Source: a virus
Virus record (IMG/VR): IMGVR_UViG_3300044911_003700
Span: 1 to 39,171 of that record
Direction: 5' to 3' (one strand)
DNA length: 39,171 bases
The translations under genes and the position numbers were made by a program. This document shows positions 16,252-22,608 of this stretch, piece by piece. Each line of letters begins with the position of its first letter. Within the stretch, counting starts at the first letter, position 1. A model generated the notes under the pieces. The model made no database searches, was not told the origin of the DNA, and saw only the letters and a list, made by a program, of their open reading frames with translations.

Positions 16252-16671
16252 TCATTCAGGCTTGCAGCTGGTGTCGGATGAGCCGGAGGAGAGGCTGGGG
16301 GTCTCCTGACCTAGCGCAAAGGACAACGGCGGCAACGGTTCTAGGGCCAGGTCCACTGTTACCGCCGAGCACTTTGGGAGCGCTTCTAACTTTTGCTTGG
16401 TACGCAAAGCTATCTGTGTCCATGCCGTTTGACCAGAGAGGACGTTAGCAAAAAAGTCGCTAGTGTCTTCAGTCAATGGCGTAAGGGCCGCGATCGTGGC
16501 CTGCTGAATGCCTGCAATATGCTGTTGCTGTTCATTCAACGCCATGCGAACGCCATGGGCGATCGCTAAACTACCTGCCTCACTGGGTACACTCGGACCC
16601 GACTGGGTACAGTTGGGTACAGTCGCCCCCGGATTGCGGGGTTGGTTGAGCTTGTCGGTATTGAGAGCCAT
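16252..16671 (-). CDS. soluble protein of unknown function
   Basis: The 139-residue product has an AGGAG Shine-Dalgarno seven bases before its ATG. It begins with a polar, Pro/Asn-rich stretch that overlaps the previous gene by 92 bases in another frame, then a predicted helix (GVRMALNEQQQHIAGIQQAT), and ends in a Ser-rich tail (SLSSGSSDTSCKPE). I see no known motif and no membrane span. It follows the regulator and precedes the membrane genes; a coupled or co-regulated role in that operon is likely, with unknown function. Confidence 0.7.
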   Translation of the reverse strand: MALNTDKLNQPRNPGATVPNCTQSGPSVPSEAGSLAIAHGVRMALNEQQQHIAGIQQATIAALTPLTEDTSDFFANVLSGQTAWTQIALRTKQKLEALPKCSAVTVDLALEPLPPLSFALGQETPSLSSGSSDTSCKPE

Positions 16672-16942
16672 TAGTTTTCTCCTGACGATATTTTTCGACT
16701 TGTCTGAGCGTATAGTCCAAGGCTTCTTGGTGGGTGTAACCCCAGCTCATGCACTGCCCGTAACAAACCAGCGCTAGGGCATCCTCTTGATCCCACTGCC
16801 GCCGGCGGCCAGGCTGACCAGGTTCATAGCCCAGTTTTGCCATCCACCGGGATAGCGTGGAAGTAGGAATACTTCCACGGCTCAAACTCTCTGCCAGCAA
16901 GGCTTTGAGTTCGGTGTAGGTGTAGGTGACGGTTACTTCCAT
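16580..16942 (-). CDS. MerR/excisionase-like helix-turn-helix regulator
   Basis: The 120-residue protein has an N-terminal winged-helix pattern: YTELKALLAESLSRGSIPT, then TLSRWMAKLGYEPGQPGRRR, WDQEDALALVCYGQCMSWG, which is the layout of MerR-type DNA-binding domains. I choose the ATG at 16942; a GTG at 16963 is also possible. It heads a minus-strand operon and is preceded by a promoter with perfect TTGACA. CGTGGAAGT inverted repeats lie across its start region and inside the gene, suggesting autoregulation. It may control the membrane operon or excision. Confidence 0.7.
   Translation of the reverse strand: MEVTVTYTYTELKALLAESLSRGSIPTSTLSRWMAKLGYEPGQPGRRRQWDQEDALALVCYGQCMSWGYTHQEALDYTLRQVEKYRQEKTNGSQYRQAQPTPQSGGDCTQLYPVGSECTQ
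16582..16623. repeat. three TGGGTACAGT-like direct repeats
   Basis: ACTGGGTACACT (16582), ACTGGGTACAGT (16602) and GTTGGGTACAGT (16612) lie where the regulator and the 139-residue gene overlap. They may be binding sites or only a slippage product. Confidence 0.55.
16856..16879. promoter_or_regulatory. inverted repeat inside the regulator gene
   Basis: CGTGGAAGT and ACTTCCACG are perfect 9-bp arms around the six bases AGGAAT. The same half-site recurs at 16937-16964. This fits a dimeric operator for the MerR-like regulator, placed early in its own gene. Confidence 0.6.
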
Positions 16943-16964
16943 GGAACTTCGTGGAACTTCCACG
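16937..16964. promoter_or_regulatory. cluster of TTCCACG half-sites at the regulator start
   Basis: TTCCATGGAA is directly followed by CGTGGAACTTCCACG, a 15-bp palindrome with one central base. The cluster covers the start codon of the regulator and would block its expression when bound. Confidence 0.6.
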
Positions 16965-16979
16965 CTCTAGGACTCTTGT

Positions 16980-17009
16980 ACTGTAGTTCCGCTATATCTT
17001 CCCTGTCAA
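16980..17009 (-). promoter_or_regulatory. sigma70-type promoter for the regulator/membrane operon
   Basis: Minus-strand TTGACA (17004-17009) is separated by 18 bases from TACAGT (16980-16985). The -35 is perfect and the -10 is 4 of 6. Adjacent AACCCC...GGGGTT palindromic sequence at 17008-17026 lies between it and the plus-strand promoter. Confidence 0.75.
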
Positions 17010-17010
17010 C

Positions 17011-17024
17011 CCCCTATCTAGGGG
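17011..17024. promoter_or_regulatory. palindrome between divergent promoters
   Basis: CCCCTA and TAGGGG flank the bases TC, a 14-bp inverted repeat in the gap between the minus-strand regulator promoter and the plus-strand TAAAAT motif. An operator is likely. Confidence 0.5.
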
Positions 17025-17031
17025 TTAAGTA

Positions 17032-17049
17032 GGGAGAAAGCGCTAAAAT
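17032..17049 (+). promoter_or_regulatory. candidate phage promoter motif GGGAGAA...CTAAAAT
   Basis: GGGAGAAAGCGCTAAAAT lies 31 bases before the 17080 start. It shares GGGAGAA and CTAAAAT with the motif at 34854 upstream of the portal gene. No good -35 box is seen, so an activator or phage factor may be needed. Confidence 0.5.
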
Positions 17050-17079
17050 GGGCGCACTACCTCGATGGAGTAAAATCAG

Positions 17080-17328
17080 ATGTTCCCCATCACAGAACCG
17101 ATGCCTGCTAGCAAGCGGAGACTGAAAGAAATCAAGATCAACGTCCCCGAGGATTTACTGGAAGACGCCCAGCGATTGTTTGAAGCGATCGGGGTTACTG
17201 ATGGCGATGGCCACCGCGACGTATGGATGGATGGAGTCTATCGCCTTGCGGAACGGTACAACAAAATTTTAGTTAACAGGAAATTACTTAGGGATTCTGT
17301 CAAGGCAGACGAAACTGGTGATAATTAA
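17080..17328 (+). CDS. small putative DNA-binding or regulatory protein
   Basis: The 82-residue product contains KEIKINVPEDLLEDAQRLFE, a short strand then helix like ribbon-helix-helix proteins, followed by a helical end (DGVYRLAERYNKILVNRKL). It is the first gene after the divergent promoter region at 17.0 kb. The C-terminal end overlaps a GTG start of the next frame. The motif is not complete enough to be sure; the role may be early-gene control. Confidence 0.6.
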   Translation: MFPITEPMPASKRRLKEIKINVPEDLLEDAQRLFEAIGVTDGDGHRDVWMDGVYRLAERYNKILVNRKLLRDSVKADETGDN

Positions 17329-17350
17329 TTCAGTACTTCTACTTACTTTC

Positions 17351-17704
17351 ATGGCATTTTTACCACCGCCTCCATTAAGCGCGATCGCGCAACTGATAGC
17401 GGCTAACCTTGGCCCGCTTGTGCCCGCCGGCTGTGATATGCAGCTAAAGCGCCACCCCAAAGGGGGATATACAATTTACTTTTATGTAGCTAACGCTACC
17501 GTTGGCACTCTTATTGCAAATAATCTTTTATCTGTTATTGGTATTGCTAAAAACATAATTCCCCTGACCTCTGTCAAAGTCAGGGGAGGGTTTGAGCTGA
17601 TGGTAGATGCAGCACGGCTAGAAAAGCTATACCCTGATGAGACGAAACTGGTGGACGGAAGGATTGACCTTGCTCTTAAAGGCTGTGGTTCGCCTCCCGT
17701 CTGA
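17351..17704 (+). CDS. unknown protein between early regulators
   Basis: I take the ATG at 17351 (117 residues); a GTG at 17318, overlapping the previous stop, would add 11 hydrophobic residues. The product has a Pro-rich start (MAFLPPPPLSAIAQLIAANL), beta-strands (GGYTIYFYVANATVGTLIANN) and a C-terminal LEKLYPDETKLVDGRIDLAL segment. The fold suggests a small alpha/beta domain; this shape is like LAGLIDADG or SpoVT-type halves, but no catalytic motif is visible. An inverted repeat CCCCTGAC/GTCAGGGG occurs within it. It ends convergent with the minus-strand gene at 17676, with 29 bases of overlap. Confidence 0.55.
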   Translation: MAFLPPPPLSAIAQLIAANLGPLVPAGCDMQLKRHPKGGYTIYFYVANATVGTLIANNLLSVIGIAKNIIPLTSVKVRGGFELMVDAARLEKLYPDETKLVDGRIDLALKGCGSPPV

Positions 17705-18020
17705 TGGTGTGGCCATAAACGTCCATCTCACCTAACAGCACTTTTGTCAGGTCATCTATCGATGGACGGGCCGTACTCTCAAGGAAAGTAAACTCCGGCA
17801 CCCTGGATAGGGCAACCAAAACGATCCAGGCGGGCGTCTTTGCCAGTCGCCCCCCACGGTAAAGGATGTCTTTTGAAAGAGGGATGCCAGAGCGATCGCT
17901 TATCCACTGGGTAAAGTCTGTCCAGGGTAGATTGTCGCGTTTTGCTCTTAAAGCATCGACCAACCGCTTAAAGTTGCGGTTGCCTTCATCCGTCACGTAG
18001 CTTCTTCGTTCATCAGCCAT
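17676..18020 (-). CDS. putative transcriptional regulator, XRE-like
   Basis: The 114-residue frame has a helix-turn-helix look: NFKRLVDALRAKRDNLPWTD, then FTQWISDRSGIPLSKDILYR and GGRLAKTPAWIVLVALSRVP. The GIPLSKDILYR part would be the recognition helix. I take the ATG at 18020, with GTAGGTAG upstream. It is divergent from the 18136 gene; the 115-bp gap probably carries promoters for both. It may be one member of a two-regulator switch. The motif is weak, hence moderate confidence. Confidence 0.6.
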   Translation of the reverse strand: MADERRSYVTDEGNRNFKRLVDALRAKRDNLPWTDFTQWISDRSGIPLSKDILYRGGRLAKTPAWIVLVALSRVPEFTFLESTARPSIDDLTKVLLGEMDVYGHTIRREANHSL

Positions 18021-18135
18021 TTTCAACTACCTACAAGTAACACCCGGTCTATCGCAATTCTAAACCCCAGTTGCAAAAATGTGAAAACTAGCACATATGC
18101 ACTACAATGGGGCGCAGTTAGTTGTAGGTGATGAT

Positions 18136-18495
18136 ATGGCCGAGTACAGACGGATTGCATTGCCCCGGCGCTATACCCGGGTAGTAATGGGCGCTGCCGC
18201 ACTAAGGAACATGAAGCCGATCGCTTACCAGGAGAAAATCCTGGTGGCAGCGGCAAAGAAGGTGATTGAAGCGGGGCCGGACGGTAAAGGATTTAAGGCG
18301 ATCGCCCGCAAGCCCGGTGAGCCCAACCTAGCCTTGATCTTTACCAAGGAGGGCTATGATACGATCCGGACAGCAGCTCAGATCGAGGGGCTGAACCCTC
18401 CACAATTTGCCGTGAAGTATTTATTGCCCAGAGCATTTAGGGATATAGAGTCAGGCTTTAGGGCCATCAAGGCTACCTACGACGGGGCAGCGTAA
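18136..18495 (+). CDS. early protein of unknown function
   Basis: The 119-residue product starts at an ATG with AGGTGAT upstream. It is basic and helical (MAEYRRIALPRRYTRVVMGAA; KILVAAAKKVIEAGPDGKGF; FTKEGYDTIRTAAQIEGL). A role in nucleic acid binding is possible from the charge pattern, but no known motif is visible. A -10-like TACAAT lies at 18103. A HIP1-built terminator ends this short transcription unit at 18500-18536. Confidence 0.6.
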   Translation: MAEYRRIALPRRYTRVVMGAAALRNMKPIAYQEKILVAAAKKVIEAGPDGKGFKAIARKPGEPNLALIFTKEGYDTIRTAAQIEGLNPPQFAVKYLLPRAFRDIESGFRAIKATYDGAA

Positions 18496-18498
18496 TAA

Positions 18499-18536
18499 AA
18501 AAGGCGATCGCATAACCGGCGATCGCCTTTTTGTTG
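18499..18536. terminator. terminator made of two HIP1 octamers
   Basis: AAAAAGGCGATCGC pairs with GCGATCGCCTTTTT across a 7-base loop, giving a 14-bp perfect stem. Both arms contain the cyanobacterial HIP1 site GCGATCGC. It can act on both strands. Confidence 0.85.
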
Positions 18537-18635
18537 TTTATTGCCAATAACCACCAGTAAAGGCAATAGAGGTTTAATTGATGAGAGTAACACCTACCAG
18601 AGTATTACCAACAGAATCATTGAGGTAATTTTACC

Positions 18636-19901
18636 ATGAAATATTTTAAGCACGACCTTTTATCCCGCGAGGATGACAAAATTTGGGAACTCATTGACAG
18701 CCACGGGATGCAGGGGTATGGCATCTGGTGGGCCATCCTAGAGGAGCTTTACAAGGCAGAGGCTACAGACTTCCAAGTAGAAGCTACCGACATCTGGCTA
18801 AAGCGCCTTAGCCGCCAGCTAGGGTTAAGCGATTGGCTGACCATGGTACGGACCTTAGATAGGTTTGCTGAATTGAACCTGATTGATAGGCAGCTGTGGC
18901 GCGATCGCGTGATTTATGCCCACGGCATTGCCAAGCGGGCGGAGGCTTACGTCAAAGAGCGCGAGCAAGGCAGGCTACGCAAGCAACGACAGCGGGAAAA
19001 AGAGCGCGAAGCCCTGATGATGTCACCCAGAACAAATGACGCGTCACGCGTGACTCCTGGAGGACAGGTGGCGAGTCACAGATGTGTCCCGGCTAATATA
19101 GATCTAGATCTAAATATAGATTCAGATCCAGATCCGGAGATCGATCAAGATCTATTAAAAAGCTTTATACCTGAGTGTCCGGAACCGAGCATCGAGCCGC
19201 TTTGTAGCGCTGACGCGCTACGCGATCGCGCCCCCATCTCAAAAACCAAAGAACCCGAACCGGCTAAACAGGAAACAGCCGATACCTTTCCCCCTCTGGA
19301 TAGCCAGGTAGAAAAACCTGGGGCTCAACCAAAACCCCGGACAAGAAAAAAATCTGGCGGCGGCGCGCGAAAAATTAGCACACCCAAAAACCATCCCGAG
19401 CAGTTTGATGCTGCATGGGATTCCTACCGCAAGTTTTGCATAGCCGTAGAGAGCACTGTCGCCCTCTCTCAGGCGCGCAAAGAGGCTGTTAGGGAGTGGG
19501 ACAAGCTAATAGAGGGCGGAGACGCCTTAGAGGCGATTCTGGACGGGCTGAACTTCTACATGGAGGTAAAGCGGGTTGAGCATCAACGCAAAGGGGAAGC
19601 GTTTGGCATTTCCCACTTTTGCCGGTTTCTGTCTAACCGCAAATGGGAGGCTGCGATCACCTACCGCGAGCAAAAGCGATCGCAGCCCGCCCCCGCCAAA
19701 GACATCACCGCCAACGTCCACGCGGACCTACAGGACATCACCGTCCTGCTACGTCAATTAGGCCGCTCCGCTGTGCTGCCCCCCGAGTGGCAGGAACGCA
19801 CCGGCAAAACCTTTACCCGCCAGTTGGACGCCGTTGAAAGCGACGACTATGTCGCCTACCTCAAGGGCGAACTAGAGCGTCTTGCTGTGGCCAATCCGTA
19901 G
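18636..19901 (+). CDS. phage replication initiator/helicase-loader type protein (DUF4373-like N-terminus)
   Basis: The 421-residue protein begins KYFKHDLLSREDDKIWELID...GYGIWWAILEELYKAE, the recognisable DUF4373 (Lin1244/Lin1753-type) N-terminal domain of phage replication proteins. Residues 90-125 are basic and probably bind DNA. An Asp-rich low-complexity linker (IDLDLNIDSDPDPEIDQDLL, about 150-170) is encoded by AGATC repeats. A Lys/Arg-rich linker (KPRTRKKSGGGARKISTP) leads to a C-terminal helical domain (EQFDAAWDSYRKFCIAVEST; FLSNRKWEAAITYREQ), similar to DnaD-like or O-like partner-binding domains. It heads the replication operon. Confidence 0.8.
   Translation: MKYFKHDLLSREDDKIWELIDSHGMQGYGIWWAILEELYKAEATDFQVEATDIWLKRLSRQLGLSDWLTMVRTLDRFAELNLIDRQLWRDRVIYAHGIAKRAEAYVKEREQGRLRKQRQREKEREALMMSPRTNDASRVTPGGQVASHRCVPANIDLDLNIDSDPDPEIDQDLLKSFIPECPEPSIEPLCSADALRDRAPISKTKEPEPAKQETADTFPPLDSQVEKPGAQPKPRTRKKSGGGARKISTPKNHPEQFDAAWDSYRKFCIAVESTVALSQARKEAVREWDKLIEGGDALEAILDGLNFYMEVKRVEHQRKGEAFGISHFCRFLSNRKWEAAITYREQKRSQPAPAKDITANVHADLQDITVLLRQLGRSAVLPPEWQERTGKTFTRQLDAVESDDYVAYLKGELERLAVANP
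19097..19155. repeat. AGATC iteron-like repeats, candidate replication origin
   Basis: AGATC is repeated in 6-base steps (TAGATCTAGATCTAAAT, then CAGATCCAGATCC and GAGATCG, AAGATCT), with an AT-rich tract (TATTAAAAAGCTTTATA) directly after. The repeats lie in the linker-coding part of the initiator gene, as the lambda ori iterons lie in gene O. Confidence 0.55.
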
Positions 19902-19923
19902 CAAATTTAATATAACTTTGCTG

Positions 19924-19952
19924 TTGCATATTTGCTTTATGCAGCGTATGGT
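19924..19952 (+). promoter_or_regulatory. promoter with 17-bp near-palindrome, replication operon second gene
   Basis: TTGCAT (19924) is separated by 17 bases from TATGGT (19947). GCATATTTGCTTTATGC (19926-19942) overlaps it and matches the perfect palindrome at 34826 in 15 of 17 bases. A repressor site is likely. Confidence 0.5.
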
Positions 19953-19972
19953 TGTGTTAGGAGGTGATACCG

Positions 19973-20497
19973 ATGAACCATAATCCGTTGGAGCCCGAAG
20001 AACTGCGATCGCTGGTGGCGACGCTTTGCGAAGCTCAGGGCTGGCGCCCTATTAGTGATGAGCTTTTGCAGCAATTTTGGCGGGAGGTTAAGGATATTTC
20101 TGGGCATGAGGTCATCCGCATGTTCGGAAACTCTATGGCAACGCCATACCTGAAGCCAGCCATGTTGCTGGATGGGCTTAAGCAAGAGCGCCGCCGGTTG
20201 CTTGAGGAGCAGGTAGCCAGTGTCCCTAGTGGGCACAAGCGCTATGCGGATATGTCGCCTAAAGAGCAGGCTGCCTATATGGCGGCTCAAAAGCTGGCAA
20301 GGGACAAGCTTAAGGCTGATTTGGCTAGTTTGTACCAACAAGGCAAAATTCCTACTACTCGTGTAGGAGGGTTTAGCAGCCTTGCTGACGTATTAGTCCG
20401 CACTGGTCCTCACCGTGGCGAAAGCCTGATGGACGAAGTTATCGCGGAGGTAGAAGCCCGCGATCGCCTGGAGGCCGCTGGTGGATCGTTTAGATGA
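19973..20497 (+). CDS. replication-operon protein, possible helicase loader or accessory factor
   Basis: The 174-residue protein starts at an ATG with a perfect AGGAGG eight bases upstream. It is helical throughout: ELRSLVATLCEAQGWRPISD, ELLQQFWREVKDISGHEVIR, and a charged KLARDKLKADLASLYQ helix. The C-terminal DEVIAEVEARDRLEAAG is acidic. There is no Walker motif, so it is not itself an ATPase. Position after the initiator and overlap with the next gene support a role in replication, like small DnaC-partner or RpsA-like phage proteins. The family is not recognised. Confidence 0.7.
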   Translation: MNHNPLEPEELRSLVATLCEAQGWRPISDELLQQFWREVKDISGHEVIRMFGNSMATPYLKPAMLLDGLKQERRRLLEEQVASVPSGHKRYADMSPKEQAAYMAAQKLARDKLKADLASLYQQGKIPTTRVGGFSSLADVLVRTGPHRGESLMDEVIAEVEARDRLEAAGGSFR

Positions 20498-20747
20498 TTT
20501 TTTGGCACGTATCCAGTGCAATTTTAAGATGGCAACCCAGTTGCTAAATCAGGATGCTGCCAAAGTCGAGGGTTACATCTATCGGGTAGCCGTGCGCTCC
20601 ATTGTCCTTGAGGACGGTGTAAGCGAGGAAGAAGCTATCCAACGCCTGCAGGGTACATCCCCCATGGGTCAACTGTCGCTGATGTCCTACGAGGCATTAG
20701 AGGCACTTGACCGCAAATTTCAATCCGTTGTGGAGAGTTTTTTATGA
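20481..20747 (+). CDS. small replication-operon protein
   Basis: The 88-residue product begins at a GTG with GGAGG six bases before it and overlaps the previous gene by 17 bases. It is predicted as a helical bundle (QCNFKMATQLLNQDAAKVEG; GVSEEEAIQRLQGTS; EALEALDRKFQSVVESFL). No known motif. The next gene starts within its stop (ATGA overlap), indicating translational coupling. Confidence 0.65.
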   Translation: MDRLDDFLARIQCNFKMATQLLNQDAAKVEGYIYRVAVRSIVLEDGVSEEEAIQRLQGTSPMGQLSLMSYEALEALDRKFQSVVESFL

Positions 20748-21265
20748 TTACACTTACTCCAGATAAATTGGCCCAAGTGGCCACCCACCGCGCCTTTAAG
20801 GGCGTACCAAATGATTGCTTAGAGGCGATCGCTGCCCTGGCCGCCCAAGAAGTACAACAAGCCCAGCGTCCCCTAACCAAGGTGTTGGTGCGGAAAATTT
20901 TGGCTGATTATCAAGCAGGCTATGACTACGGCAGGCTTCAAAATACCTATGCCGATTACGGCTACTTTGGTTATTTCGCTCCCCTGGGGCGGACAGTAGC
21001 CACCTACCGATTTAAGTTTGAGTGCATCGGCTATACCCGCTTATTCCGCACCTTGGCGGAGGCGGACCAATATTTTATTGACACCGTCAGCCGTCAACTC
21101 AGGGCAATTGGCAAAGGTTGTCCCACCTGTGTCTACTCTGGTGACGGCAACGCTGAGGGGCGATTCTGTGCTTCTCAACGGTGTACGGTGCCTTACCGAC
21201 AGCTATGGCAAGCTCATCTTTCCTGTGGAGGCTACGAACCCCTCCAGGCGGAGGTGACGGCATGA
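20744..21265 (+). CDS. protein with Cys cluster, replication operon
   Basis: The 173-residue protein has a helical N-terminus (DCLEAIAALAAQEVQQAQRP), aromatic-rich middle (YGRLQNTYADYGYFGYFAPL) and a cysteine cluster near the C-terminus, CPTC then 14 residues and CASQRC. These Cys may coordinate zinc or be part of an iron-sulphur or disulphide fold. It lies in a chain of ATGA-coupled small genes. Function unknown; zinc-ribbon nucleic acid binding is the likely guess. Confidence 0.7.
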   Translation: MITLTPDKLAQVATHRAFKGVPNDCLEAIAALAAQEVQQAQRPLTKVLVRKILADYQAGYDYGRLQNTYADYGYFGYFAPLGRTVATYRFKFECIGYTRLFRTLAEADQYFIDTVSRQLRAIGKGCPTCVYSGDGNAEGRFCASQRCTVPYRQLWQAHLSCGGYEPLQAEVTA

Positions 21266-21483
21266 ATGAACCGATTTCTATGGTGGCAGAAATTCAACCA
21301 CCAGTGGCCGCCGCGATCGCGGCCTACCTCGATAGCCATCGGGAGTGGGACTGCGATCGCATCGTCAACGCCGCTCTCGCTATGTTTTTGTTGCAGGGTA
21401 GCAATTCAGGTGATCCTGAGTTGGCCCGGGTGTATTTGCAGGCTGTTTTTGGGGATGTGTTTCAGGTGGAGGAACAGCCATGA
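21262..21483 (+). CDS. small protein of unknown function
   Basis: The 73-residue frame starts at the ATG overlapping the previous TGA. It reads MNEPISMVAEIQPPVAAAIA and continues with a helix (DRIVNAALAMFLLQG), similar in outline to ribbon-helix-helix or small dimeric cyanobacterial proteins. It is mildly acidic and has no membrane span. It overlaps the next gene by four bases. Confidence 0.6.
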   Translation: MNEPISMVAEIQPPVAAAIAAYLDSHREWDCDRIVNAALAMFLLQGSNSGDPELARVYLQAVFGDVFQVEEQP

Positions 21484-21647
21484 GCCCCCAGGTGAAGAGT
21501 AACTTGGAGCTTGCGATCGCGCTAACCAAGCAGGAAAAACAAGTTGCCTATCAACTTGCCGAGGCGGTGTTAAAAATGCCGGATGCACCCCCTAAAGTGC
21601 GACAACTGGCGGAGAAGTTATTGAGGCCGTTGAAAGAGGCGGCATAG
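21480..21647 (+). CDS. 55-residue helical protein ending the replication operon
   Basis: The ATG at 21480 overlaps the previous TGA (ATGA). The product is an almost continuous amphipathic helix (NLELAIALTKQEKQVAYQLA) with a basic C-terminal part (RQLAEKLLRPLKEAA). A terminator follows at 21665. The translation-coupled layout supports a real gene. Function unknown; small DNA-binding or adaptor protein possible. Confidence 0.65.
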   Translation: MSPQVKSNLELAIALTKQEKQVAYQLAEAVLKMPDAPPKVRQLAEKLLRPLKEAA

Positions 21648-21664
21648 ACAGGTGACTAACATTA

Positions 21665-21696
21665 AGCGCCATGGGCATCCCGTGGCGTTTTGTTAA
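21665..21696 (+). terminator. rho-independent terminator after the replication operon
   Basis: CGCCATGGG and CCCGTGGCG pair over nine bases (one wobble) around the loop CAT and are followed by TTTTGTTAATT. It separates the replication operon from the metallophosphoesterase gene. Confidence 0.85.
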
Positions 21697-21744
21697 TTAT
21701 TTGTGACATCCGATAGACTGGGGCTATGCACTCTCGTTAGAGAG

Positions 21745-22608
21745 ATGGACATTGACGTAAAGCGCTTATCAGATGAACTTCTCGAAATCCGGATGCGCTA
21801 CACCGGGGAGGAGACCCAGCACTTTTTGTTAGCCTCAGACATTCACCTGGATAACCCAAAGTGCGATCGCAAGCTATTCTTTTCTCACCTCGATAAAATG
21901 AAGGCTCTCGGTGGTAGAGCCTTATTTTTTGGCGACGTGCTATGCCTGATGCAGGGCAAACGCGACAAGCGCGGCAGCAAGTCCAGCATCCGCCCCGAGC
22001 ACCAGGGGGCCAATTATTTTGACTTGGTATTCAAAGAGTCTGCCGATATTCTTGGCCCCTACGGCAAAGAAATTTTGATGATGGGCAATGGCAACCACGA
22101 AACTGCCATTATCAACAATCAAGAGGTGGACCCACTCGCTAACGTAGTGCAGCAGATGCGCGATCGCCATAAGGCGGTTACTGAGCACATGGGTTACCAG
22201 GGCTGGGTGCGCTTTGTGTTCTACAAGCAGCGCGGCAATGGCGTTGAGAAGGTGCGACGCTGCACCCTGTTTTTTCACCATGGCGCCTGGGGCGGCATTG
22301 TCACCAAAGGCACCATGGGCGGCGGTCGCTATGCCAGCATCGCCCCGGATGCCGACATTATCGTCAATGGCCATAACCACGAACGCAGCATTGTCAGCCA
22401 CCCTTGCTATCGCTTGGCGGAGACCGGCAAGGTAAAGGTAACCCCGCGATACCATGTACAGACCGGCACCTACAAAGAAGAATTTGAAGGCGGTAATGGC
22501 TGGGCGGTGGAGCGCATTGTCATGCCCAAAAGTTTAGGCGGCGTTTGGCTGAAGCTTACCCCCGATCGCCAGTCAGGCGTTACCGTATCGCTAGAGCCCG
22601 CTGTCTGA
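21745..22608 (+). CDS. calcineurin-like metallophosphoesterase
   Basis: The 287-residue protein has the complete calcineurin-like motif set: Asp32 and His34 in SDIHLD, Asp64 in FFGD, GNGNHE (Asn117, His118), an HH in FFHHG near residue 178, and GHNHE near 213. The family hydrolyses phosphomono- or diesters with two metal ions, including phage Mre11/SbcD-like nucleases and DNA-repair enzymes. A GTG at 21703 would add 14 residues, but a possible promoter (TTGTGA, then TATGCA) lies there, so I choose the ATG at 21745. It is convergent with the integrase gene, overlapping by 18 bases. Confidence 0.85.
   Translation: MDIDVKRLSDELLEIRMRYTGEETQHFLLASDIHLDNPKCDRKLFFSHLDKMKALGGRALFFGDVLCLMQGKRDKRGSKSSIRPEHQGANYFDLVFKESADILGPYGKEILMMGNGNHETAIINNQEVDPLANVVQQMRDRHKAVTEHMGYQGWVRFVFYKQRGNGVEKVRRCTLFFHHGAWGGIVTKGTMGGGRYASIAPDADIIVNGHNHERSIVSHPCYRLAETGKVKVTPRYHVQTGTYKEEFEGGNGWAVERIVMPKSLGGVWLKLTPDRQSGVTVSLEPAV

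Noticed and set aside
21940-22455. 171-residue antisense frame
   Set aside because: It is a shadow of the metallophosphoesterase gene, which has full motifs on the plus strand.
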